A stretch of DNA of 64,000 bases, from NCBI RefSeq assembly GCF_035918015.1, contig NZ_CP109132.1:2418001-2482000 (forward strand), given 5' to 3'. Positions within the stretch are counted from its first letter, which is position 1. Every line of letters starts with the position of its first letter. Made by a program: the position numbers and the translations under genes. The DNA comes from Streptomyces sp. NBC_01754 (GTDB taxonomy: Bacteria; Actinomycetota; Actinomycetes; Streptomycetales; Streptomycetaceae). Shown piece after piece: positions 9,397 to 17,780 of this stretch. The notes beneath the pieces were generated by a model. The model made no database searches and was not told where the DNA came from. It worked only from the letters and a program-made list of their open reading frames with translations.

Positions 9397-10293
9397 TCAG
9401 CCGGCCAGGGCGCGGCGCAGGGCGCCGCAGATGCCGGCCACCTGCCGTTGCGACACCTCGGCGGAGAGGATCGCCTGCGATCCGTGGAAGGTGCCGGGCC
9501 ACTGGTGCAGTTCGACCGACACGCCCGACCTCAGCAGGCGCATCGCGTACTCGACGGCTTCGTCACGGAGCGGGTCGAACTCCGCGGTGGCGATGTAGGC
9601 CGGGGGCAGCCCGGACAGATCGGCGGCCCGGGCCGGGGCCGCGTACGGGGTGACGGGCTGGGAGCCCATGTAGTGCTGCCACACGTGGGTGAGCGTCTGA
9701 CGGTCGTGCCAGGGCGTATCGGTGAAGTTCCGCTGCGACCAGGTCTCCTGCCGGTCGTCCAGCCCCGGCTCGTTGAGCAGCTGGAAGCGGATCGGTGGCC
9801 CCTGCTCGTCCCGCGTCCGCAACGCCACGGCGGCGGCGAGCCCCGCGCCGGCGCTGTGCCCCGCGACCGCGATCCGGTCGGGGTCGATGCCCAGCTCGGC
9901 CGCGTGCTCGGCCGTCCAGGCCAGGGCGGCACAGGCGTCGTCCAGGGCGGCCGGGAACCGGTTCTCCGGGGACCTGCGGTAGCCCACCGAGATCACCACC
10001 GCGCCGGATTCCTGGGCGATCCGGCTGGACCACGGGCGGTCGGTGTCCAGGTCCCCGAAGACGAAGCCGCCGCCGCGCAGCCAGATGACGGCGCCCTGTG
10101 CCTGTCTCGGGCGGTAGATCCGCACCGTCACGTCCGGATCGGCCAGCACGACACGGTCCTCGACCTCCAGGTCCGGGGTCTCGGTGGGCGGTGTCGCGGC
10201 GGCGATCTCGGCGAAGATCTTGCGTTCGGCGACCGGGTCGATCAGCTTCACTCGGGGCAGCAAGGGGATGAAGGGTTCGAGTTCGGGATCCAT
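9397..10293 (-). CDS. Alpha/beta hydrolase, hormone-sensitive-lipase family
   Basis: Esterase/lipase-like enzyme of about 298 residues. The oxyanion motif HGGG of the family reads RGGG here (WLRGGGFVFG). The nucleophile elbow is GHSAGAG. ATAEFDPLRDE supplies the acid and PGTFHGS the His, so the triad is complete. The likely start is ATG 10293 (MDPELEPF) with AGGATGG upstream; ATG 10302 in the same frame is possible, and the longer frame to 10398 has no family-like sequence. It is divergent from the PucR-type regulator and lies upstream of the IrtAB-like pair, so it may release or modify the compound moved by that transporter (inference). Confidence 0.82.
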   Translation of the reverse strand: MDPELEPFIPLLPRVKLIDPVAERKIFAEIAAATPPTETPDLEVEDRVVLADPDVTVRIYRPRQAQGAVIWLRGGGFVFGDLDTDRPWSSRIAQESGAVVISVGYRRSPENRFPAALDDACAALAWTAEHAAELGIDPDRIAVAGHSAGAGLAAAVALRTRDEQGPPIRFQLLNEPGLDDRQETWSQRNFTDTPWHDRQTLTHVWQHYMGSQPVTPYAAPARAADLSGLPPAYIATAEFDPLRDEAVEYAMRLLRSGVSVELHQWPGTFHGSQAILSAEVSQRQVAGICGALRRALAG

Positions 10294-10352
10294 GAGAACC
10301 ATCCTGGCCGCCGCTCCCTGCGGGGTCACCCGCCATGCGTCGGGCAACTGAT

Positions 10353-10365
10353 GTGCGATACGCAC
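10353..10365. promoter_or_regulatory. Small palindrome between hydrolase and PucR-type regulator
   Basis: GTGCG-ATA-CGCAC sits in the roughly 90-bp divergent gap, 24 bp before the regulator ATG. It is a plausible operator, but short arms in GC-rich DNA also arise by chance. Confidence 0.3.
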
Positions 10366-10388
10366 CGATCGGCGCCTACTCTGCTGAC

Positions 10389-11423
10389 ATGGAGGCACTC
10401 GCCGTACGGCTGTCGGGGCTGGACCCGTACATCGGGGGCGCGATCAGCGTCGTCACGTTCTACGACACGCTGATGCGCCGCCGGGTGGACCTCCCGGCGC
10501 TCGCCCGGGCCTCCTCGGGCCTGGCCGAGTGCGTCGTCGGGATCCGGCTGCACGGCGCGGGGCCGGTGATCCGCATCGCGCCCGACGGCAGGGAGGCGTC
10601 CGGGCCGCCGGCACCCGCCTCCTCCTCGGCGCCGATCACCCTCGACGAGGAGGAGATCGGTACGGTCTGGCTGGAGCGCCCCGGCCCGCCGAGCCCGCTC
10701 GACGCGGTGCTGCTGGACCGGCTGGCCATCGCCGCCGCGGCGGGCATCGAACGGTACGGCCCGGCCCGCACCACCATGGCCGACCCCGCCCTCGTGGAGC
10801 TGGTGGTCAGCTCCGACAGCGACGAGGCGGCCAAGGCCCGCGCGCTGCGGCTGCTGGGCTTCTCCGCCACGCTGCCGGTCCGGGTCGTCGCCGTACGGTC
10901 ACAGCTCCCGCTCGACCAGGTCGCGGCCCTGGTCTGCCCGGCCCGCCCGGTGAAGGCGGCCCTCCTCGCCGACGTGGGCGTCATCCTGGCCACCGGCGTG
11001 GACGAGGACCGGTTCCCGGCGGGCGTACGCGCGGGCATCGGAGCCGCCGACACCCCGGGCCGCTCGTGGTACGAGGCCCGGACCGCGCTCCGCTTCACCA
11101 CCGCACGCCGGCCCGTCGTCCACCACGACGGCCTGGGGGCCCTGGCCCTGCTCGCCCAGGTACCGCGGGAAGCCGCCCGGGACAACGCCGACGTCGCGGC
11201 GATCGCCCGCCTCGCCGACAACCCGGGGGACCTGGAGACGCTGGAGGCCTACTGCGCCACCGGCTCCCAGCGGCGGGCCGCCGACCTCCTCCACCTGCAC
11301 CACAGCAGCGTCGCCCGCCGGCTGGAGCAGATCGCCCGCACCCTGGACATCGACCTCACCGAGCCCACCGGGCTGGTGCGGGCCAGGCTCGCCCTCACCG
11401 CCTGGCAGCTCCTCGACGGCTGA
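10389..11423 (+). CDS. PucR/CdaR-type transcriptional regulator
   Basis: 344 residues with no N-terminal sensor domain of known type. The C-terminal 60 residues contain the PucR-style helix-turn-helix (YCATGSQRRAADLLHLHHSS, then VARRLEQIARTLDIDL), preceded by a GGDEF-like/CdaR middle region (about 190-270). The ATG at 10389 is the only sensible start. It is transcribed away from the hydrolase-ABC-ABC unit and is the obvious candidate to control it. Ligand unknown. Confidence 0.75.
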   Translation: MEALAVRLSGLDPYIGGAISVVTFYDTLMRRRVDLPALARASSGLAECVVGIRLHGAGPVIRIAPDGREASGPPAPASSSAPITLDEEEIGTVWLERPGPPSPLDAVLLDRLAIAAAAGIERYGPARTTMADPALVELVVSSDSDEAAKARALRLLGFSATLPVRVVAVRSQLPLDQVAALVCPARPVKAALLADVGVILATGVDEDRFPAGVRAGIGAADTPGRSWYEARTALRFTTARRPVVHHDGLGALALLAQVPREAARDNADVAAIARLADNPGDLETLEAYCATGSQRRAADLLHLHHSSVARRLEQIARTLDIDLTEPTGLVRARLALTAWQLLDG

Positions 11424-11577
11424 CGCGGGAGGTGCGACGAGCCAACCGCGCACTGCGGCCGGACGGGCGTCCGGCGGCCGACCACGGCTCGCACGCCGAT
11501 GCGGCTGCCCTCCCCACGCCAGGCGGTGTCCGGGTCCGGCCTACCACCCTGCCATCCACTCATCAAGGACGATTCCC

Positions 11578-13542
11578 ATGCCTGAACCCGACGTCACCGT
11601 TGTCATCGGCGCGTACAACGCGATGCCGTATCTCACACGGTGCCTGGAGTCCGTCGTCGGCCAGTCGATCGGGCTCGACCGACTGGAAGTCGTCGCGGTC
11701 GACGACGGCTCGACGGACGAGACCGGCGAAGAGCTGGACCGGTTGGCCCAGAAACACCCCGATGCGGTGCGGGTGGTCCACCAGGAGAACTCCGGGGGCC
11801 CCTCCGCTCCCCGCAACAAGGGGCTCGAACTGGCCGGGGGCCGCTATGTGATCTTCGTGGACGCCGACGACCACCTCAACACCGAGGCGCTGGAGCGCAT
11901 GCTGGCCGTCGCCGACGAACAAGGGTCGGACGTGGTCCTGGGCCGGGTGGCGGGGGTCAACCGGGCGGCTCCCAAGCGGGTGTTCACCGGCAACCTTCCC
12001 CGGGCGGACCTCTTCGAGTCGCGGGTGTGGTGGACGCTGTCCGCCCACAAGCTCTTCCGCCGCAAGCACGTGCTGGACCTGGGGCTCCGGTTCCCCACCC
12101 ACTACCGCATCGGCGAGGACCAGATGTTCGTCTCACGGGCCTACCTGGCCGCCGAGGTGATCTCCGTGGTGGCCGACTACGACTGCTACTACCTGGTGCG
12201 GCGCGAGGACGGCGGCAACATCACCACGTCCGACCGGGACATGGGCCGGCGACTGGCCTTCCTCAAGGACATCTGCGCCCTGGTCGCCGAACACGTCGAA
12301 GCCGGTCCTCGCCGTGACCACCTGTTACTCCGCCAGTTCGACGTCGACCTGAGGTCCTGGGCCGGACCCCGGCTGCTGGAGCTCGGACACGACGAGCAGC
12401 TCCGGCACCTGGCGACCGCCAAGGAGATCATCGACGCCTGGTGCACCCAGGGCATCATCGACGAGCTGCCCGCCGTGCTGAGGCTGCGGTACCACCTGAT
12501 CGCGCGGAAGATGTTCGAGGAGGCCCTGGAACTGCTGCGTTTCCAGGCCGAGGCCCGCGGCCGGTACGAGATCGTGCTGGACGGAGGTACGGCGTACGCC
12601 GAGTACCCCTACTTCCGCGACCCCGACGCGGCCGTGCCGGACAGTTGCTACGACGTCGGTCGCCAGCTGAAGAACGTCCACCACCTCGCCGAAGCACGGC
12701 TCGAGGGAACCGTGCTGCGGCTGACCGGCCACGCGTACGTCCAGCGGCTGGAAAGCACGCGGACCACCACCGAAGTGCTGCTGCGTGAACGCGCCTCGTC
12801 GCAGGAGCACCGGCTGCCCACTGTCCACACCGCCGGCCCCCGGGTCCAGGACGACGACCGGACCGGCTTCACCGCCGACGTCGACCTGGCCACCGCGGCC
12901 GGAGGGGACTCGCTGGCACCCGGCCTCTGGGACATCCACCTGGTGATCCGCGCCGGCGACATGGAACGGCGGTTACGCCTGGGCAGCCGCCGGGCCGACA
13001 CCATCGACTCCGCGACGCGCCCCCACATCGCCGTGGCCGCCGAGCGCGGTCCCACCGTCTTCACCCCCTACTTCACCAAGCCCTACGGCAACCTGACCAT
13101 CGACGTCGGCGAAACCACCCACACCCTCGACAAGCGCGTCGGCGCCGGCGAGATCCGCTGGGCGGAGAAGGGCCGCACGCTCCACTTCCTCGGGACACTG
13201 GACGTGGCCGCGATCCCCGCCGGGCTCGCCCTGCTGCGGATACGCAACCAGGCCGGTGAGGTCCACGACTTCGACCTTCACGCGTCCGACGGCCGCTTCC
13301 GTGCCGAGGTGCCGGTCCGCACGCTGACCACCGGGCTCTGGTCCGCCCACCTGGTCCTCCCGCTCGCGGACGGGCCCCGCACCCTGTCCGTGCCACGGTC
13401 ACCGGACGTGTCCGCCGTCTGCTGGCGCAGGGGGCTGCGCCACTTCCGGGCCTCACCCCAGGACGGCACCGACACCCTCGCGCTGGAGGTCAGTCGCATG
13501 AGCCTGGCGGGCGGCCTGCGCACACACCCCGGCGAACACTGA
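11578..13542 (+). CDS. GT2 glycosyltransferase with C-terminal beta domains (TarS-like layout)
   Basis: 654 residues. The N-terminal GT-A domain (about 1-230) has VTVVIGAYN, VVAVDDGSTDET, SAPRNKGLELAGG and the metal-binding VDADD. A helical linker (about 230-330) and two beta-rich segments (about 375-480 and 495-640) follow, a layout resembling wall-teichoic-acid glycosyltransferases of the TarS/TarP type. Acceptor unknown; a cell-wall polymer is a reasonable inference. AAGGACG lies 8 nt before ATG 11578. It has two in-frame TTA codons (codon 250 at 12325-12327, codon 466 at 12973-12975), so translation should need the bldA tRNA. It stands alone between the PucR gene and a convergent ureohydrolase. 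Confidence 0.85.
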   Translation: MPEPDVTVVIGAYNAMPYLTRCLESVVGQSIGLDRLEVVAVDDGSTDETGEELDRLAQKHPDAVRVVHQENSGGPSAPRNKGLELAGGRYVIFVDADDHLNTEALERMLAVADEQGSDVVLGRVAGVNRAAPKRVFTGNLPRADLFESRVWWTLSAHKLFRRKHVLDLGLRFPTHYRIGEDQMFVSRAYLAAEVISVVADYDCYYLVRREDGGNITTSDRDMGRRLAFLKDICALVAEHVEAGPRRDHLLLRQFDVDLRSWAGPRLLELGHDEQLRHLATAKEIIDAWCTQGIIDELPAVLRLRYHLIARKMFEEALELLRFQAEARGRYEIVLDGGTAYAEYPYFRDPDAAVPDSCYDVGRQLKNVHHLAEARLEGTVLRLTGHAYVQRLESTRTTTEVLLRERASSQEHRLPTVHTAGPRVQDDDRTGFTADVDLATAAGGDSLAPGLWDIHLVIRAGDMERRLRLGSRRADTIDSATRPHIAVAAERGPTVFTPYFTKPYGNLTIDVGETTHTLDKRVGAGEIRWAEKGRTLHFLGTLDVAAIPAGLALLRIRNQAGEVHDFDLHASDGRFRAEVPVRTLTTGLWSAHLVLPLADGPRTLSVPRSPDVSAVCWRRGLRHFRASPQDGTDTLALEVSRMSLAGGLRTHPGEH

Positions 13543-13713
13543 CACCGGTCCGGCGGGCACCCCGAGGGCCGCCGCACGACGGCGGGTTGAACGGCCGAGT
13601 ACGGCGCGTGGCCCTTCTCCGGTACCGCGAGGACCGGCGTCCCCGGATCGGCGGACACGGCACCGGTCACGGCCGGGAGCGCGTGGCCGGGGGCCGCTCG
13701 TCGTGGTCGTGGC

Positions 13714-14682
13714 TCACGCGGAACGGCCTTCCGCGATCTGCCGGGCCATGATCGTCGTCAGCTCGTACGCCGTGTGGGAGGCGGCGACGGAGGTGATCTC
13801 CGCGTGGTCGTACGCCGGTGCCACCTCGACCAGGTCGGCCGAGACCAGGTGGCAGGAGGAGAGCCCGCGCAGGATCTCCAGGAGCTCGCGCGAGGTGAGG
13901 CCGCCGGCCTCGGGGGTGCCCGTACCGGGGGCGTGCGCCGGGTCCAGGACGTCGATGTCGATGGAGATGTACAGCGGCCGGTCGCCGATGCGCTGCCGCA
14001 GCTGGTCGGCGACCTCGTCGACACCACGCCGCATGACGTCGGCGGAGGTCACGATGCCGAAGCCCATCTTGGCGTCGTCGGTGAGGTCCTTCTTGCCGTA
14101 CAGCGGACCGCGGGTGCCGACGTGGGAGAGCGCCTCGGTGTCGAGGACGCCCTCCTCCACGGCCCGGCGGAACGGGGTGCCGTGGGTGTACTCGGCACCG
14201 AAGTAGGTGTCCCAGGTGTCGAGGTGGGCGTCGAAGTGGAGCAGGGCGACGGGCCCGTGCTTCTTCGCGACGGACCGCAGCAGCGGCAGGGCGATGGTGT
14301 GGTCGCCGCCGAGGGTCATCAGGCGGGCACCGGTGGAGAGCAGGTCGTCGGCCGCGGACTCGACCGTCTCGACGGCCTCGTGGATGTCGAAGGGGTTCGC
14401 GGCGACGTCCCCGGCGTCGGCGACCTGGGCGAGGGCGAAGGGGGAGGCGTCCTGCGCGGGGTTGTACGGGCGCAGGAGGCGGGACGCCTCACGGATCGCG
14501 TTGCCGCCGAAGCGGGCGCCGGGCCGGTAGGAGACCCCGCTGTCGAAGGGCACGCCGACGACCGCGACATCGGCGGAGCCGACCTCGTCGAGGCGGGGCA
14601 GCCGGGCGAACGTCGCGGGTCCGGCGTACCGCGGGATGCGGGAGGAGTCGACGGGGCCGCGCGGCGAGTCGGTGCTGCTCAT
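13714..14682 (-). CDS. speB: Agmatinase/ureohydrolase family protein
   Basis: 322-residue arginase-superfamily enzyme that would hydrolyse a guanidino compound (agmatine or guanidinobutyrate) to urea and an amine. The binuclear Mn site is complete: [13 protein letters not shown] and [21 protein letters not shown]. Length is typical. Family membership is clear, but the exact substrate is not readable from sequence. It lies 183 bp downstream of the mocR-type gene on the same strand and may be co-transcribed. It is convergent with the glycosyltransferase, with a 171-bp gap in which no clear terminator was found. Confidence 0.85.
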   Translation of the reverse strand: MSSTDSPRGPVDSSRIPRYAGPATFARLPRLDEVGSADVAVVGVPFDSGVSYRPGARFGGNAIREASRLLRPYNPAQDASPFALAQVADAGDVAANPFDIHEAVETVESAADDLLSTGARLMTLGGDHTIALPLLRSVAKKHGPVALLHFDAHLDTWDTYFGAEYTHGTPFRRAVEEGVLDTEALSHVGTRGPLYGKKDLTDDAKMGFGIVTSADVMRRGVDEVADQLRQRIGDRPLYISIDIDVLDPAHAPGTGTPEAGGLTSRELLEILRGLSSCHLVSADLVEVAPAYDHAEITSVAASHTAYELTTIMARQIAEGRSA

Positions 14683-14865
14683 GGGTCGGGTGCCTTTCGT
14701 TCGGGGCGGTGCCCGCCTTGTGGGCGGTGTTCCGGAGACGCCCCGTGGTGGCGGGGGCGGCCGGCGGGTGGGTGGGCCGACGCTGCGCAGTGTACGTTTC
14801 GGTCCGCGCCGTCGGCCGCCCCGGCGGCTCCTCCCGGCAGCCTGGCACCGGCCCGCCCCTGCCCC

Positions 14866-16185
14866 TCACCCGCCGTAGACCGGCTGCGAATCCCCCAGGG
14901 TGTCGGCGAGGTCCCGGGCGAGCACGTGCGCCTCGTCGGGGGTGAGGGTGGCGGTGGTGACACGCACCCCGGGCGGGGTCGCGATACGGAAGCGGGTGCC
15001 CGCCGCCGTCCACCATCCCCGGGTCCGCAGCCCGTTGACGACGGCGGACTCGTCGCCGACGGGGACCCAGACGTTGAGGCCGCTCGCCCCGTGGGAGGGG
15101 ATGCCGTGCCGGGCGAGCGCGTCGCGCAGGGCGTCGCGGCGGGCGGTGTACGTGTCGGCGGCCCCGGCCACCAGCGCGCGCACCCCGGGATCGGTCAGCA
15201 GGTCCGCGACGGTCTCCTGGAGGATGTGGCTGACCCAGCCGGAGGTCAGCAGCATCCGCCCGTCGTGACGGGCGAGGGTGGCGGGATCGCAGGCCAGGGC
15301 GGCCCAGCGGAGATCGATGCCCAGGTGTTTGGAGACCGTGCGCACCTGCGCCCAGCGCGACAGTCCGCCGGAGGCGAGGGTCACCGCCTCAGCCCCGGCG
15401 ATGTCCGCGTTGTGGTCGTCCTCCACCACCAGGACGTCCGGGCGGTCGCGCAGCACGTCGAGGAGCGCGTCCCGGCGACCGGGGGTGAAACACGCGCCGA
15501 GTGGGCTCTGACCACGGGGGCTGCACACCAGCGCGCGGGCGCCGCTCCGCAGGGCCACCCGCAGTGCCTCGGGTCGGATGCCCTCGTCGTCGACGGCCAC
15601 CGGCACCATGCGCAGCCCCAGCGCCGGGACGAGGTCGAGCAGGTGGTGGAAGCCGGGGTCCTCGACGGCCACGGCGTCGCCGGGCCTCAGCTCGGTCGAC
15701 AGCAGCCGCCCGACGCAGTCCAGGGCTCCGTGGGCGAACGTCACCGAGCCGATGGGCACGCCGTCGCGGGAGAACCAGGCGCGGGCGGCCTCTTCCAGGG
15801 CGGCGAGCCGGGGTGCCGCCCGGTGGGAACCGGGCACGGGCTCCACCCGCCCCGGCGGGTGGAGCACCGGCAGGCACGCCGGATCGGGGTGACCGCCCGC
15901 CAGGTCACGCAGCCCGGTGGGCACCTTGGGCGGACGCCGCGAGGTGACGGAGGGCGCGGCCGCCACCACGGTGCCGCCGCGCCCCAGGGTCGTCACCACT
16001 CCGCGCCCGCGCAGCTCCTTGTAGGCCGCCGCGACCGTACCGGCGCTCACCCCCAGCTCCTCGGCGAGCCGGCGCACCGGGGGCAGCGAGGCGCCGGGCC
16101 GGAGTGTGCCGTCGGCGACGCGGCTTTCGACGGAAGCGGAAATCTCTCTGGCCGTCCCACCGGAGAGCGCATATTGTTCTGCCAC
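14866..16185 (-). CDS. MocR-family regulator (GntR HTH plus aminotransferase-like domain)
   Basis: 439 residues from GTG 16185 (VAEQYALSGG). The winged helix (about 1-75) includes PPVRRLAEELGVSAGTVAAA. A fold-type I aminotransferase-like domain follows, with VVEDDHNADIAG (Asp for the PLP pyridine) and VSKHLGIDLRW (candidate PLP Lys). MocR proteins sense PLP or amino-donor compounds and usually act on a divergent neighbour and on themselves. Here the divergent neighbour is an MFS transporter, 45 bp away, with a TTTGTA-N4-TACAAA palindrome between them. The open frame extends far upstream opposite the MFS gene, but that part has no GntR-like sequence. Confidence 0.87.
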   Translation of the reverse strand: MAEQYALSGGTAREISASVESRVADGTLRPGASLPPVRRLAEELGVSAGTVAAAYKELRGRGVVTTLGRGGTVVAAAPSVTSRRPPKVPTGLRDLAGGHPDPACLPVLHPPGRVEPVPGSHRAAPRLAALEEAARAWFSRDGVPIGSVTFAHGALDCVGRLLSTELRPGDAVAVEDPGFHHLLDLVPALGLRMVPVAVDDEGIRPEALRVALRSGARALVCSPRGQSPLGACFTPGRRDALLDVLRDRPDVLVVEDDHNADIAGAEAVTLASGGLSRWAQVRTVSKHLGIDLRWAALACDPATLARHDGRMLLTSGWVSHILQETVADLLTDPGVRALVAGAADTYTARRDALRDALARHGIPSHGASGLNVWVPVGDESAVVNGLRTRGWWTAAGTRFRIATPPGVRVTTATLTPDEAHVLARDLADTLGDSQPVYGG

Positions 16186-16194
16186 AGACGCAAG

Positions 16195-16210
16195 TTTGTA
16201 CCGATACAAA
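16195..16210. promoter_or_regulatory. Operator-like palindrome TTTGTA-CCGA-TACAAA
   Basis: Perfect 6-bp arms (16195-16200, 16205-16210) in an AT-rich patch of an otherwise GC-rich region. It lies 10 bp from the mocR-type GTG and 21 bp from the MFS ATG. On the minus strand a TTGACA (16221-16216) is followed after 15 nt by TACAAA inside the palindrome, so the site would cover the regulator promoter. Best read as the MocR autoregulatory site. Confidence 0.65.
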
Positions 16211-16230
16211 ATATGTGTCAAGGGGGATCG

Positions 16231-17655
16231 ATGAAACCGGTGAAGAGGGAAGCGGGCCGCACTCCGCTCACCCGGCGCCTCGTCGTACCGGGCGGGCGGG
16301 ACGGCAGGCGGATGCTGGTGGTCGCCGTCATCGACAAGATCGGTACCGGCCTGTGGGCCGGGGCGTCGACGCTCTACTTCATCTATGTCGCGCACCTGTC
16401 GGTCGGTCAGATCGGCACGCTGCTGGGGGTGTCCGGCGTCCTGGGCATCGCGGGACCGCCGCTCGCCGGGCGCCTCGCCGACCGCTTCCCGGTGACCCGC
16501 CTCCTCGTCGTCGCCCAACTGGTCCGGGGAGTGGCCCTGCTGGCGCTGCTGACCACCCACGCGTTCCTGCCGCTGATGCTGTACTCGGCACTGGGGGCGC
16601 TGCCCGACCGGGCGTCGGGGGTGCTGACGAAGCTGTTCGCCGCGCGCGTCGCGGGCCCGCATCGCATCCGGTACCAGGCCATCCAGCGCACCGCGGTCAA
16701 CATCGGGTGGGCGGTCGGGGGCTCCGGGGCCGCCGCCGTACTGACCGTGGGCACCACCGCCGCCTACCAGACCCTGCTGCTCGCCAACGTCGCCTCGTAC
16801 GCGGTCATCGCGGTCCTGACCCTCCGGTGCGCGGAGCCCCGGTCCCCCGGCCGCGTGGTGGCCGCCCAGGGCGCCCCGGCCGACGGCCCCACGGTCCCCG
16901 AGGGAACCACGTCCGCCCCACCGCCCGACCTCACCGAGTCCCCCGACTCGGCGAAGAGGCCGAACCCATGGAGGGACCGCCGCTATCTCGCGTTCACCGG
17001 CACGGAGGTGTGGCTGTTCCTCGACGACAGCGTGCTCCAGGTCGGATTCCCGCTCTGGATCGTGCACGCCACCACCGCCCCGGTCGGCCTGGCGCCCCTG
17101 GTCCTGGTCGTCAACAGCCTGCTGGTGGTCGCGCTCCAGGTGCCGCTCTCGCGTTTCGCGGATACCAGCTCCGCCGCGCGCCGGCTCCTCCTGCCGCTGA
17201 GCGCCGCGTTCCTGACGGGGGGTACGGCGCTCGCCGCTTCGACCCTGGGCGGTCCCTGGTTCGCCACGACCGCCGTACTGGTCGCGGCCATCGCCTTCAC
17301 CCTGGCTGAGATCCTGCACTCCCTCTCGTCCTGGGAACTCTCCATCGCCCTCGCCCCGGGCGACGCACAGGGCGCCTACCTCGGCGTCCACGGTCTGGCA
17401 CAGTCCGCCCAGCGCAGCCTCGGCCCGGTGGTCGTCGGCGCGGCCGTGGGCGCGGGTCCACTCGCCTGGCCGGTCCTGGGCGCGAGCCTGGTGGCCACCT
17501 GTCTGCTGCAACACCGGCTGGTACGGCCCTCGGGCGCGAAGGCGGCGCCGGTGGTGAAGGCGGCGCGGGACGGCGGGCGGAGAAAGCCGGAGGCGGGCCG
17601 GACGGGCGACGCGGACCGGACAGCCGACGCGGGGCGGACAGCCGACGGCACATGA
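16231..17655 (+). CDS. MFS transporter, drug/metabolite exporter-like
   Basis: 474 residues. About 12 predicted transmembrane helices in two sets of six are separated by a Pro-rich cytoplasmic loop (about 215-245). The N-terminal motif region GPPLAGRLADRFPVTR corresponds to the MFS loop 2-3 signature. AGGGGGA lies 3 nt before ATG 16231. It shares a short divergent promoter region with the MocR-type regulator, so the exported compound may be linked to the regulator's amino-compound signal. The Lys/Arg/Gly/Asp C-terminal tail is low complexity. Substrate unknown. Confidence 0.83.
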   Translation: MKPVKREAGRTPLTRRLVVPGGRDGRRMLVVAVIDKIGTGLWAGASTLYFIYVAHLSVGQIGTLLGVSGVLGIAGPPLAGRLADRFPVTRLLVVAQLVRGVALLALLTTHAFLPLMLYSALGALPDRASGVLTKLFAARVAGPHRIRYQAIQRTAVNIGWAVGGSGAAAVLTVGTTAAYQTLLLANVASYAVIAVLTLRCAEPRSPGRVVAAQGAPADGPTVPEGTTSAPPPDLTESPDSAKRPNPWRDRRYLAFTGTEVWLFLDDSVLQVGFPLWIVHATTAPVGLAPLVLVVNSLLVVALQVPLSRFADTSSAARRLLLPLSAAFLTGGTALAASTLGGPWFATTAVLVAAIAFTLAEILHSLSSWELSIALAPGDAQGAYLGVHGLAQSAQRSLGPVVVGAAVGAGPLAWPVLGASLVATCLLQHRLVRPSGAKAAPVVKAARDGGRRKPEAGRTGDADRTADAGRTADGT

Positions 17656-17751
17656 CCTGGCCCTCCCTGGTCACCGCCCGACGCGGTTCCCGGAGCCACG
17701 CACCGGACCATGCCGCCGGAACGACGGCAGGAGGCCGTTCGACCGCATCAC

Positions 17752-17773
17752 TGTCAGTGCCTGCTGTCACACT
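17752..17773 (+). promoter_or_regulatory. PafBC-type (RecA/LexA-independent damage) promoter, leaderless
   Basis: TGTCAGTG (17752-17759), 8 nt, then CACACT (17768-17773) fits the actinobacterial RecA-NDp consensus TTGTCRGTG-N8-TANNNT, as I recall it, with one mismatch in the -10 element. Transcription would start 7-8 nt after the hexamer, at or next to the GTG at 17781, giving a leaderless mRNA. This also decides the gene start over the ATG at 17652. Confidence 0.6.
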
Positions 17774-17780
17774 CGTACGT

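Noticed and set aside
7432..10473. 1013-residue plus-strand frame opposite the IrtAB-like genes and hydrolase
   Set aside because: Covers three clear minus-strand genes; no protein-like motifs.
13774..16230. Upstream extension of the MFS frame on the plus strand
   Set aside because: Real MFS gene starts at ATG 16231 with a strong Shine-Dalgarno; the earlier part is antisense to agmatinase and MocR genes.
16186..17514. Upstream extension of the MocR frame on the minus strand
   Set aside because: Antisense to the MFS gene; GntR homology begins at GTG 16185 and the operator lies just before it.
17652..17780. ATG 17652 as start of the 1383-residue protein, overlapping the MFS stop by ATGA
   Set aside because: The extra 43 residues are not protein-like and the promoter-like motif with its predicted start falls downstream.
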